64,000 nt of DNA from Natronomonas salsuginis. Its GTDB lineage: Archaea > Halobacteriota > Halobacteria > Halobacteriales > Haloarculaceae. Positions 16,019-23,968 of this stretch are shown piece by piece. The translations under genes were made by a program, and so were the position numbers. Below the pieces are notes generated by a model, which was not told the origin of the DNA, did not search any database, and saw only the letters and a program-made list of their open reading frames with translations. The number at the start of each line of letters is the position of its first letter. Within the stretch, counting starts at the first letter, position 1. Where the stretch lies: assembly GCF_005239135.1 (NCBI RefSeq), contig NZ_QKNX01000002.1:186001-250000 (forward strand). Direction: 5' to 3'.

Positions 16019-16096
16019 TCGGTCCGTCGTGGCCGAAGAGGCGTGGCCGCCCCGACGCGGTGAGCGCACGTGACCGACGCAGCGTGTGAACCCACA

Positions 16097-16105
16097 CCAA
16101 TTATG
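16097..16105 (+). promoter_or_regulatory. TATA-like element of the acyl-CoA dehydrogenase gene
   Basis: CCAATTATG is centred 27-28 nt upstream of the ATG at 16129, consistent with a leaderless transcript independent of the IclR gene. Confidence 0.45.
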
Positions 16106-16128
16106 ACCGTCGGTGCCGATGTGGGCGT

Positions 16129-17253
16129 ATGACGATAGCGAGCGAACGACAGCTCATCGCCGAAACCGTCGCGGAGTTCGTCGAGCGCGAGGTGCGCCCG
16201 GCGGCCGCCGAGGCCGACGAGACGCAGACGTTCCCGGAGGACGTCTGGGACGGGCTGGCCGAACTGGATCTGACCGGGCTCACCGTCCCCGAGGAGTACG
16301 GCGGGTTCGACGCCGACCAACTGACCTACAGCATCGTCAACGAGGAGCTGGCTCGGGGGGACCTCTCGGTCGCAACGGCGCTGTCGGTCCACTGTCTGGC
16401 GACCTCGTGTATCCGGCAGTTCGGCACCGACGCGCACAGGGAGGCGTGGCTCCCCGACATGGCGGCGGGACGGCCGGTCGGGGCGTTCGCGCTCTCGGAA
16501 CCGGACGCGGGCTCGAACCCCGCCGGGATGACGACGCAAGCCCGCAAGGAGGGCGACGAGTACGTCATCGACGGCACGAAACAGTGGATCACGAACGGCC
16601 AGCGCTCGGACGTCGTCATCCTCTTTGCGAAGACGGATCGAGACGATCCCGACACGGTGACCCAGTTCCTCGTCCCGAAGGACACCGACGGCCTGGCGGT
16701 CGGCAAGAAGGAGGACAAACTGGGACTCAGAGCCAGCGACACGACGACGCTGCTGTTCGACGGCGCGCGGATCCCTGTCGAGAACCGCCTGACAGAGGTC
16801 GGTGACGGGCTGAAGGCGGCGTTTTCGATCCTCACGGGCGGGCGAATCGCCATCGCAAGCCAGGCGGTCGGCGTCGCCCAGGCCGCCCTCGACGCCGCCG
16901 TCGAGTACGCCGACGAGCGCGAGCAGTTCGGCAAACCCATCGCCGGCCACCAAGCGATCGCGCACAAACTCGCCGACATGGCGACCGACGTGCGGGCGTC
17001 CCGGCTGTTGACGCGGGACGCGGCCGAAAAGAACGAGGACGGCGTCGATCCGATGGCCGCGAGCATGGCGAAGTACTTCGCTAGCGAAACGGCCGTCGAC
17101 GTCGCGACCGAGGCCGTGCAGGTCCACGGCGGCTACGGCTACACCAAGGACTTCGACGTGGAACGGTTTTACCGGGACGCGAAGATCACGACGATCTACG
17201 AGGGGACCTCCGAGATCCAAAAGGACATCATCTCGCGACACCTCGGCGAGTGA
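16129..17253 (+). CDS. Acyl-CoA dehydrogenase (1)
   Basis: 374 residues, the usual size. It oxidises an acyl-CoA to the 2-enoyl-CoA with FAD and passes electrons to an electron-transfer flavoprotein. The three-part fold is visible: N-terminal helices, the middle beta domain with FALSEPDAGSNPAGM (FAD and substrate loop) and QWITNGQ, then the C-terminal helices with VQVHGGYGYTKDFDVERFYRDAKITTIYEGTSEIQ. The catalytic base Glu of YEGTSEIQ is intact, as in short/medium-chain types. Chain-length preference is not readable. The gene is convergent with the 3-hydroxyacyl-CoA dehydrogenase, 15 nt apart; together they cover two steps of beta-oxidation. Confidence 0.93.
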   Translation: MTIASERQLIAETVAEFVEREVRPAAAEADETQTFPEDVWDGLAELDLTGLTVPEEYGGFDADQLTYSIVNEELARGDLSVATALSVHCLATSCIRQFGTDAHREAWLPDMAAGRPVGAFALSEPDAGSNPAGMTTQARKEGDEYVIDGTKQWITNGQRSDVVILFAKTDRDDPDTVTQFLVPKDTDGLAVGKKEDKLGLRASDTTTLLFDGARIPVENRLTEVGDGLKAAFSILTGGRIAIASQAVGVAQAALDAAVEYADEREQFGKPIAGHQAIAHKLADMATDVRASRLLTRDAAEKNEDGVDPMAASMAKYFASETAVDVATEAVQVHGGYGYTKDFDVERFYRDAKITTIYEGTSEIQKDIISRHLGE

Positions 17254-17268
17254 GGTGTCGGCGGGGGC

Positions 17269-18132
17269 TCACTCGTAGCTGTAGAACCCTTGGCCGGTCT
17301 TCTTGCCGAGATCGCCCGCCTCGACCTTTCGCTTGAGCAGGTACGCGGGCGTGTACCTGTCGCCCAACTCCTCGTGAAGCGTCTCCGTCGCGTGCAAGCA
17401 GATGTCGAGACCGATGTGGTCGGCGAGTTCGAGGGGTCCCATCGGGACGTTCGTGCCGAGTTTCATCCCGCTGTCGATGTCCGCTTTCGACGCGACGCCT
17501 TCGTCGTACGCGCGGACCCCTTCGTTGATCCACGGCATCAGGATGCGGTTGGCGACGAACCCCGGCTTGTCGTCCGATTCCCACGTCTCCTTGTCGAGGT
17601 CCTCGGCGAACGCGTGCGCCATCTCGACGATACCGTCGTCGGTTTTCTCGCCGCGGACGACCTCGACGCCCTTCATCACCGGAACCGGGTTCATGAAGTG
17701 GAGGCCGACGACCGATTCGGGGCGCTCTGTCGCGGCGGCGATGGTCGTGATCGATAACGTCGAGGTGTTCGTCGCGAGGACAGCGTCGTCCGCGGCGATG
17801 TCGTCGAGATCCGAGAAGATATCGCGCTTGACGTCGATCTCTTCGAGTGCGGCCTCGACGATGAGATCACAGTCAGAGAGGTCGTCGAGTTCGGTGGTAC
17901 CGACGATCCGGTCCTCGATCGCGGCCGCCTCCGAGTCGGTGAGCGTGTCGCTTCTGACCAGCCGTTCGAGACTCTCCGCGATCGTCTCGAATCCGTTCTC
18001 GACGTACGTCTCCTCGATGTCGCGCATGACGACGTCGTAGCCGGAGGTGGCGGCGACCTGTGCGATTCCGCTTCCCATCGTGCCGGCGCCGACGACGCCC
18101 ACGCGGTCGATCGAATTTAGTCCGGGTGTCAT
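17269..18132 (-). CDS. 3-hydroxyacyl-CoA dehydrogenase (3-hydroxybutyryl-CoA type)
   Basis: 287 residues, the length of the single-function enzyme. It oxidises 3-hydroxyacyl-CoA to 3-ketoacyl-CoA with NAD. The NAD-binding Rossmann motif GAGTMGSGIAQ is near the N-terminus. The catalytic region has NTSTLSIT and GLHFMNPVPVMKGVEVV (catalytic His), followed by Glu-containing helices, and the C-terminal domain has GFVANRILMPWINEG and MGPLELADHIGLD. The start ATG at 18132 (MTPGLNSIDRVGVVGAG) is preferred over an upstream in-frame ATG at 18192 because it leaves a short normal leader and a TATA-like GATTAAG lies at 18156-18162. Confidence 0.93.
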   Translation of the reverse strand: MTPGLNSIDRVGVVGAGTMGSGIAQVAATSGYDVVMRDIEETYVENGFETIAESLERLVRSDTLTDSEAAAIEDRIVGTTELDDLSDCDLIVEAALEEIDVKRDIFSDLDDIAADDAVLATNTSTLSITTIAAATERPESVVGLHFMNPVPVMKGVEVVRGEKTDDGIVEMAHAFAEDLDKETWESDDKPGFVANRILMPWINEGVRAYDEGVASKADIDSGMKLGTNVPMGPLELADHIGLDICLHATETLHEELGDRYTPAYLLKRKVEAGDLGKKTGQGFYSYE

Positions 18133-18155
18133 CGTCGACACTTTGGGGAGTTTTC

Positions 18156-18162
18156 GATTAAG
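18156..18162 (-). promoter_or_regulatory. TATA-like element of the 3-hydroxyacyl-CoA dehydrogenase gene
   Basis: GATTAAG (CTTAATC on the coding strand) lies 24-30 nt upstream of the ATG at 18132 and supports that start. Confidence 0.45.
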
Positions 18163-18250
18163 CGTTCCGGAACGTCCAAGATCGTCGAACATATCCGAAA
18201 TAAGACACGAAGAGCAACGCTTTTGCGGATCGCTGGAGTGTGTTCGCCCA

Positions 18251-19948
18251 ATGTTTGGTGACGACGACCTCGAAACGATCCGCGACCGAAAAGCGGAGTG
18301 GGAGGAAGAAACGCTAGATCCGTTCTTGGAGCACGGGGAGCGAAGAGAGCGGTTCGCGACCGTCTCGAACCACGAAGTCGACCGGCTCTACACCCCGGAA
18401 GACATCGCCGATATCGACTTCGAGGAGGACATCGGCTTCCCCGGCGACTCCCCGTACACCCGCGGCCCGTATCCGACGATGTATCGCGGCCGGACGTGGA
18501 CGATGCGACAGTTCGCCGGGTTCGGCACGGCCGAGGAGACCAACGAGCGCTTTCACTACCTGATCGACGAGGGGCAGACGGGGCTCTCGACCGCCTTCGA
18601 CATGCCGAGCCTCATGGGGATCGACTCCGATCACCCGATGAGCGAGGGCGAGGTCGGCAAGGAGGGCGTCGCCGTCGACACGCTTCGGGACATGGAGATC
18701 CTCTTCGACGGGATCGACATCGGCGAGGTCTCGACCTCATTCACGATCAACCCCTCCGCGGCGGTCGTCTACGCGATGTACATCGCGCTGGCGGACGAGC
18801 AGGGCGTCCCCCGCGACCAGATCCGCGGCACCTTCCAAAACGACATGCTCAAGGAGTTTATCGCGCAGAAGGAGTGGGTGATCCCGCCCGAACCCTCGCT
18901 CGACGTCGTGACCGACACCATCGAATTCGCCGTCGAGGAGACGCCGAAGATCCACCCGGTCTCCATCTCTGGGTACCACATCCGCGAGGCCGGCTCGACG
19001 GCTGCCCAAGAGGCCGCCTTCACGCTCGCGGACGGCTTCGCGTACGTCGAAGACTGTCTCGACCGGGGGCTCGACGTGGACGACTTCGCGCCGCTGCTCT
19101 CGTTTTTCTTCAACTCCCACAACTCCATCTTCGAGGAGATCGCGAAGTTCCGCGCCTGCCGCCGGATCTACGCGAACGTGATGGAGGAGTGGTACGGGGC
19201 GGAAAAGGAGGCCTCGAAGCGGATGAAGTTCCACACGCAGACGGCGGGGCAGAGCCTGACGGCCCAACAGCCGCTCAACAACATCGTCCGCGTGACGATC
19301 CAGGCGCTCGCCGCGGTGATGGGCGGGACGCAGTCGCTGCACACGAACAGCTACGACGAGGCGCTGGCGCTGCCGAGCGAGGAGGCGGTTCGGGTGGCGC
19401 TGCGGACCCAACAGATCATCGCCGACGAGTCGGGCGCGGCTGACATCGTCGATCCGATGGGCGGCTCCTTCGCCATCGAGAAGCTGACCAACGAGATGGA
19501 GGCCGAGATCATGGCCTACATCGAGGAGATCAAGGAGATGGGCGACGGATCGGTCCGCGACGGCGTCTTGAAAGGGATCCCGGACGGCTACTTCCACCGC
19601 GAGATCCAGGAGGCCGCCTACGAGTATCAACAGCGCGTCGATGCCGGTGAGGAGACCGTCGTCGGGGTGAACAAATACGAGATCGAGGAGGACACCGAAC
19701 CCGAACTCCTCCACGTCGACGCGGAGACGCGCGACCGCCAGCTCGAACGGCTCGAAGCCGTCAAAGAGGAGCGCGACGACGACGCGGTCGAGGCGTGTCT
19801 GGACGCGGTGCGCGAGGCCATCGAGAACGACGAGAACGTCATGCCACCGATCATCGACGCCGTGAAGGCGTACGCGACGATGGGCGAAATCATGGCGGTG
19901 TTCGAGGACCACCACGGCGCGTATCAGGAGACGCTCGTTACGGTCTAA
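18251..19948 (+). CDS. Methylmalonyl-CoA mutase-type large (catalytic) subunit
   Basis: 565 residues, the size of the archaeal catalytic subunit that lacks its own B12 domain; the B12-binding small subunit is not in this window. It interconverts methylmalonyl-CoA and succinyl-CoA by radical rearrangement. The substrate-binding region TRGPYPTMYRGRTWTMRQ is followed by GLSTAFDMPSLMGIDSDHP, and the barrel end has LTAQQPLNNIVRVTIQALAAVMGG and DPMGGS. The Tyr in GPYPTMY corresponds to the Tyr of methylmalonyl-CoA mutase rather than the Ile of 2-hydroxyisobutyryl-CoA mutase, but isobutyryl-CoA mutase cannot be excluded. The acidic C-terminal tail is haloarchaeal. It would finish propionyl-CoA use begun by the carboxylase at 23969-27449. 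Confidence 0.9.
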   Translation: MFGDDDLETIRDRKAEWEEETLDPFLEHGERRERFATVSNHEVDRLYTPEDIADIDFEEDIGFPGDSPYTRGPYPTMYRGRTWTMRQFAGFGTAEETNERFHYLIDEGQTGLSTAFDMPSLMGIDSDHPMSEGEVGKEGVAVDTLRDMEILFDGIDIGEVSTSFTINPSAAVVYAMYIALADEQGVPRDQIRGTFQNDMLKEFIAQKEWVIPPEPSLDVVTDTIEFAVEETPKIHPVSISGYHIREAGSTAAQEAAFTLADGFAYVEDCLDRGLDVDDFAPLLSFFFNSHNSIFEEIAKFRACRRIYANVMEEWYGAEKEASKRMKFHTQTAGQSLTAQQPLNNIVRVTIQALAAVMGGTQSLHTNSYDEALALPSEEAVRVALRTQQIIADESGAADIVDPMGGSFAIEKLTNEMEAEIMAYIEEIKEMGDGSVRDGVLKGIPDGYFHREIQEAAYEYQQRVDAGEETVVGVNKYEIEEDTEPELLHVDAETRDRQLERLEAVKEERDDDAVEACLDAVREAIENDENVMPPIIDAVKAYATMGEIMAVFEDHHGAYQETLVTV

Positions 19949-20009
19949 GCGCGGAGGTCCCGAGAGCCGTCAGCTAGTTTCGACACAGTCGAAAATTATC
20001 CGGTCAGTA

Positions 20010-20795
20010 TTAGAACGGGAACAGCGACTCGGCGTCGGGATCGCGAACGATTAGTTCGATCTCGTGGCCGTCCTGATCTTTCGTGAACGCGTACATGTCG
20101 TCGCAGGATTCGGGGTCTCGGTAGTCCTCCGCTTCGCGGATCATCAGTTGCTCCCAGTCGTCGTGGAGGTCGTCGAGTCGAATGCAGAGATGTCCCCAGC
20201 CGTCGGCTTCGGTGTAGGTGCGGCCGTCGTAGTTGTACGTCAACTCGACGCTCATCGCCTCGTCGGGGGCGTCCTCGGGGTCGACAAAGTAGTTCGCGAA
20301 CGTGTCGGCCTCCCAGCGGCGCGTCTCGACGTAGTCGAACTTCCGGACCCAGTATCCGAGGGCCTCGTCGGCGTCCTCGACGCGGATCATCGTGTGATCG
20401 AGGCTCCAGGGCGAGCCGTGGTCGCGCTCGACGAGTTCGATCTCGTGGCCGTCGGGATCCTTCACGAAGGCGTACCGGCCGCCGCAGGACTCGGGATCGC
20501 GGTAGTCGTCGACACCGCCCGCCATCAGCTCGTCGTAGGCGGCCTCGAGGTCGCGAACCCTGACGGCGATATGTCCCCAGGCGTCGCCGATCTCGATCTC
20601 CTCTTGGCCCTTGTTGCTCGTCAGCTCCACCATCGCCTCGGCGTCGCCCATGTCCTCCGGGCCCATGTAGACGATGATGAAGCCGTCGCCGTCGTGGCGA
20701 TCTTTCAGCTCGTAGTCGAGGTGGGTTTCGTACCAGTCGATCGACGCGTCGATGTCCGCGACGCGAATCATCGTGTGATCGAGTTCGCCTGTCAT
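20010..20795 (-). CDS. Two-domain glyoxalase/VOC family protein
   Basis: 261 residues made of two tandem VOC modules of about 125 residues each. Module 1 opens LDHTMIRVADIDASIDWYETHL and ends DPDGHEIELVERD; module 2 opens LDHTMIRVEDADEALGYWVRKF and ends DQDGHEIELIVRD. Each carries the His near the start and the Glu near the end that ligate the metal, plus a central His in the WGHI/WGHL segment. Glyoxalase I (lactoylglutathione-lyase-like) is the usual annotation, but VOC proteins also include methylmalonyl-CoA epimerases and dioxygenases. Its place beside the mutase makes an acyl-CoA role conceivable. It is divergent from the second IclR gene across a region with two inverted repeats. Confidence 0.85.
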   Translation of the reverse strand: MTGELDHTMIRVADIDASIDWYETHLDYELKDRHDGDGFIIVYMGPEDMGDAEAMVELTSNKGQEEIEIGDAWGHIAVRVRDLEAAYDELMAGGVDDYRDPESCGGRYAFVKDPDGHEIELVERDHGSPWSLDHTMIRVEDADEALGYWVRKFDYVETRRWEADTFANYFVDPEDAPDEAMSVELTYNYDGRTYTEADGWGHLCIRLDDLHDDWEQLMIREAEDYRDPESCDDMYAFTKDQDGHEIELIVRDPDAESLFPF

Positions 20796-20868
20796 GTACG
20801 GAACGTCCGTCGGCCGGGCACAAAAACGTAGTGCGTTCACGGCAGGGGGACCACGGAAAGGTGAGTTC

Positions 20869-20890
20869 ATAACAGAGTTATTGCTGTTAT
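20869..20890. promoter_or_regulatory. Inverted repeat ATAACAG-N8-CTGTTAT, candidate operator
   Basis: A perfect 7-bp inverted repeat with an 8-bp spacer, total 22 bp, lies in the divergent region between the VOC gene (start 20795) and the IclR gene (start 21069). The symmetry and size fit a dimeric HTH regulator. Which regulator binds is unknown. Confidence 0.5.
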
Positions 20891-20926
20891 GCACGGGCCG
20901 GTCGGGACGTAGCGTGAGTGAGCTGA

Positions 20927-20980
20927 CACATATACTGTGAGCTATCGTCGGATGGACGGTGAAAAGATTCAGTATATGTG
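20927..20980. promoter_or_regulatory. Perfect 11-bp inverted pair CACATATACTG ... CAGTATATGTG
   Basis: The left arm is 20927-20937 and the right arm 20970-20980, with 32 bp between them. The arms are 43 bp apart start to start, close to four helical turns, so both face the same side of the DNA. They sit between the divergent VOC and IclR genes and upstream of the IclR TATA box at 21038. This is a good candidate for a cooperative operator. Confidence 0.55.
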
Positions 20981-21037
20981 GATGGTCGGACGTTTTATCC
21001 GTTGGAATTTCATCTGAATAAATACGGATCGGAGATA

Positions 21038-21045
21038 TTTATAAA
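21038..21045 (+). promoter_or_regulatory. TATA box of the second IclR gene
   Basis: TTTATAAA is centred 27 nt upstream of the ATG at 21069, the ideal spacing for a leaderless haloarchaeal mRNA. Confidence 0.65.
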
Positions 21046-21068
21046 GCACCGGGCCGAAACAGACGAGT

Positions 21069-21836
21069 ATGATTCGGAAATCGTCGTCCCGGCAGGTCAA
21101 GTCGGTCCGAACTGGATTCAGGATTATCGAGATCCTTCAGAACCACGACGGGGCTGGACTCGACGACGTTGCGCGACAGCTCGGGTTGGCGAAGAGCACC
21201 ATCCACAACTACCTCTCGACGCTGGAGTCGATGGGCTACGTCGTCGAACGCGGCGGTGACTACCACCTCGGTCTGCGCTTTCTGACCCACGGGATGGCGG
21301 CGAAGAGCCGACTCCGGATCCGGAGTGCGGTCGGGGAGGCGCTCTCGGACCTGGCGGCGTCGGTCGAACAGCCCGCCTGGTGGGTGGTCGAAGAAAACGG
21401 TCGCGGTCTGTTCGTCGAATCGGCGGTGCAGGAGGGTGGAACGCCGGTGTACGGCCGCGTCGGGAAGCGATCGTACCTCCACACGCACGCGCCGGGCAAG
21501 GCAATTTTGGCGGCGCTCCCCGACGCGTACGTCGAGGAGATCATCGAGTACCACGGCCTACCGGTGCACACCAAGGAGACGATCGACGATGGACCCCGAC
21601 TCACAGCGGAACTCGACCGGATCCGTGAGCGCGGATACGCCGTCAGCAACGACGAGGCGGCGCTGGGGATCCAGTCAGTCGGGGTGGCCTTCGACGGCCC
21701 CGTGGCCGGCGGCCAGGGAATCGGGATCTTCGGCTACTCACACGACTTCAGCACCCCGCCGGACCGCGAGGTGACCGCAGCGCTCGACCGGGCGGTCGCG
21801 TCGATCGAGAGCGCGATCGACGCGGAGGAGGACTGA
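21069..21836 (+). CDS. IclR-family transcriptional regulator (2)
   Basis: 255 residues with an N-terminal winged helix (VKSVRTGFRIIEILQNHDGAGLDDVARQL and LAKSTIHNYLSTLESMGYV) and an IclR effector domain (GKRSYLHTHAPGKAILAAL, ALGIQSVGVAFDG). It is a paralogue of the IclR protein at 15266 but only distantly similar in sequence. The acyl-CoA synthetase-like gene starts 1 nt after its stop, so the two are cotranscribed. It probably regulates the acyl-CoA genes around it and perhaps itself through the inverted repeats upstream. The effector is unknown. Confidence 0.92.
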   Translation: MIRKSSSRQVKSVRTGFRIIEILQNHDGAGLDDVARQLGLAKSTIHNYLSTLESMGYVVERGGDYHLGLRFLTHGMAAKSRLRIRSAVGEALSDLAASVEQPAWWVVEENGRGLFVESAVQEGGTPVYGRVGKRSYLHTHAPGKAILAALPDAYVEEIIEYHGLPVHTKETIDDGPRLTAELDRIRERGYAVSNDEAALGIQSVGVAFDGPVAGGQGIGIFGYSHDFSTPPDREVTAALDRAVASIESAIDAEED

Positions 21837-21837
21837 G

Positions 21838-23445
21838 ATGCGTACCGATCCATCCCCGGACGGCGTCGACACGCTCGGCGGCGCGCTCGAGTGGAAGGCC
21901 CGGGAGACCGCCGACGACCCGTTCGTCCGGTACCACGACGAGCGGGTGACGTACGGCGACCTCGATCGGCGAGTCAACGCCGTCGCGAACGGTCTCTCGG
22001 CGCGGGGAATCGAGGCGGGCGAGACGGTCTGTCTGTTCATGTACAACTCGATGGAGTACGTGTATCTCTACTTCGCGCTGGCGAAGCTCGGTGCCGTCGT
22101 CGCCCCGATCGACACGCGCTTCACCGGCGAGACGCTCGCGGCGGCGCTCGCGAAATCCGAGGCCGAGGCGATCTTCGTCGACGAGCGGACCCGGGCCGCC
22201 TACGACTCGGTCCGAACCGACGTGCCCAACGTCACAACCGAGTACTTCGTCGGGAACCACTCGGGGGAGCGATCCTACCGCGCATTTGACACACTCCTCG
22301 ACGGCGACGAGAGCGCGCCGACCGGCGATCCCGGACAGGCCGACACGGTCTCGGTCACGTTCGTCCAGCGGCGCGCGACCGAGCAGCCGAAGGGGGTGCG
22401 TCTCCCGCAGTACTCGTACGTCAACACGGGCTGGGAGGTCGCGACCGAACTCTTCGAGTTCGAACCATCGGACCGTATCTTCACGACGCTACCGCTGTAC
22501 AGCATCTTCACGTTCCAACTCGGGATCGTCGGCGCGCTGTTTGCGGACGCGGAATTCGTTTTCTCGGACCCGTTCGACCCCGACACCTACTGGCGACAGG
22601 TCAACGACTGCGAGGCGACGGTGATTCTCTACTTGGGGCGGCTCCTCTCGGTGTTGAACAGCCAACACGTCGGCTCCGAGCCGATGGAGAACCCGGTGGA
22701 GATGGCGATCGGGCACGGGTTCGGGTTCGGCACCGACGAGACGCTCATCCGGGAGTTCGAGGCGCGCTTCGATATCACCGTACTGGAGGGGTACGGGATC
22801 ACCCAGACGTCGACGATCGCCACGTACAATACGCCCGAGGACCGCCGGATCGGCAGCTCCGGGAAGGCGGTCTCGTACGCCGACGTCGAGATCGTGGATG
22901 AGGACGACTGGCCGGTCGACACCGGCGAATCGGGCGAGATCGTCATCCGACCGAAGCGGCCGAACACGATGTTGCAGGGGTATCTCAACGAACCGGAGCA
23001 GACCGTCAACGTCTGTCGCAACCAATGGATCCACAGCGGCGACATCGGGTACAAGGACGAGGATGGCTTCGTCCACTTCATCGCCAACGAGGACAACTCG
23101 ATATACCGTGGCCGGATCGCCGGTCGCGTCTCCTCGCTCGAGATCGAAGGCGTCATCGACACGCACCCGAGCGTCCGCGAATCGGTTGTCGTCGGAGTCG
23201 AGAACCAGCGCGGAACCGAGGAGATCAAGGCCGTCGTCGTGCCCGAGGATGACGAGGCGCTGAGCCCGATCGACGTGTACCGACACTGCAAACAGTCGTT
23301 GCCGTATCTCAAGGTGCCCCGCTACGTCGAGATCCACGCCGAGCTTCCGCGGAGTCCCACCGGAAAAATCAGACGGAGGAACCTCCGTGAGACGGGAATT
23401 GACGCCGCGTGGGACCGAGAGGCAGGATACGAGTTCAGCCGGTAG
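21838..23445 (+). CDS. Adenylate-forming enzyme-like protein with degenerate ATP loop (acyl-CoA synthetase homologue)
   Basis: 535 residues aligning along the full length of acyl-CoA synthetases of the CaiC/long-chain type. However, the signature ATP loop (normally TSGTTGxPKG) reads VQRRATEQPKG at residues 176-186. The A5 motif reads GYGITQT instead of GYGxTE. In the C-terminal hinge region WIHSGDIG replaces WxxTGD, and the Arg of the usual RxxDxI motif is absent (ANEDNSIYRG). The catalytic Lys equivalent K510 in SPTGKIRRR is kept. Adenylation may be lost or altered. It is cotranscribed with the IclR gene, so a ligand-sensing or accessory role is possible. Confidence 0.8.
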   Translation: MRTDPSPDGVDTLGGALEWKARETADDPFVRYHDERVTYGDLDRRVNAVANGLSARGIEAGETVCLFMYNSMEYVYLYFALAKLGAVVAPIDTRFTGETLAAALAKSEAEAIFVDERTRAAYDSVRTDVPNVTTEYFVGNHSGERSYRAFDTLLDGDESAPTGDPGQADTVSVTFVQRRATEQPKGVRLPQYSYVNTGWEVATELFEFEPSDRIFTTLPLYSIFTFQLGIVGALFADAEFVFSDPFDPDTYWRQVNDCEATVILYLGRLLSVLNSQHVGSEPMENPVEMAIGHGFGFGTDETLIREFEARFDITVLEGYGITQTSTIATYNTPEDRRIGSSGKAVSYADVEIVDEDDWPVDTGESGEIVIRPKRPNTMLQGYLNEPEQTVNVCRNQWIHSGDIGYKDEDGFVHFIANEDNSIYRGRIAGRVSSLEIEGVIDTHPSVRESVVVGVENQRGTEEIKAVVVPEDDEALSPIDVYRHCKQSLPYLKVPRYVEIHAELPRSPTGKIRRRNLRETGIDAAWDREAGYEFSR

Positions 23446-23460
23446 AAGGTTGGATTTCGG

Positions 23461-23925
23461 TTACTGACTGTCCGGACGCTTCAACGACAGCGCCGTTCGC
23501 TCGAACGAGCAGACGAGCGGCTCCTCGGGGTCGTTCACCTTGAACACCTCGACGCGCATAGTCACGATTCCGCGCTCGCCGTCGCTGGTCTCGTGTTTGT
23601 CCATCACCGTCGACTGGACGCGGATCGTGTCGCCGTGGAACACCGGTTCGGGGTGCTCGATGTCGTCGTACGAGAGGTTGGCGACGATGGTACCATCGGT
23701 GGTGTCGGGGATCGTGATCCCGACCGCCAGGCTCATCGTGTAGAGCCCGTTGACGAGGCGCTCGCCGAAATCGGTGTCGGCGGCGAACTCGGCATCCAGA
23801 TGGAGCGGCTGCTGGTTCATCGTCATGTCGCAGAACGTCTGGTTGTCGGCCTCCGAGACGGTGCGTCGCTTGTCGTGTTCGATGGTCTCGCCGACCTCGA
23901 ACTCCTCGTAGTAGCGTCCGGTCAT
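23461..23925 (-). CDS. MaoC-family (hot-dog) dehydratase
   Basis: 154 residues of the MaoC/(R)-hydratase fold. The hydratase signature is present in the form DNQTFCDMTMNQQPLHLDAEFA, with the Asp/Asn and His of the active site, followed by VNGLYTMSLAVGI. Such proteins hydrate 2-enoyl-CoA to 3-hydroxyacyl-CoA or act on branched unsaturated acyl-CoA. It is the last gene of the minus-strand run with the carboxylase subunits and an acyl-CoA dehydrogenase, so it probably supplies the hydration step there. Its stop is 16 nt from the convergent ligase-like gene. Confidence 0.88.
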   Translation of the reverse strand: MTGRYYEEFEVGETIEHDKRRTVSEADNQTFCDMTMNQQPLHLDAEFAADTDFGERLVNGLYTMSLAVGITIPDTTDGTIVANLSYDDIEHPEPVFHGDTIRVQSTVMDKHETSDGERGIVTMRVEVFKVNDPEEPLVCSFERTALSLKRPDSQ

Positions 23926-23968
23926 CGCGTCTCCCCCCGTCTCCGCGTCGTGGTCGTGCCGTAGTTCA

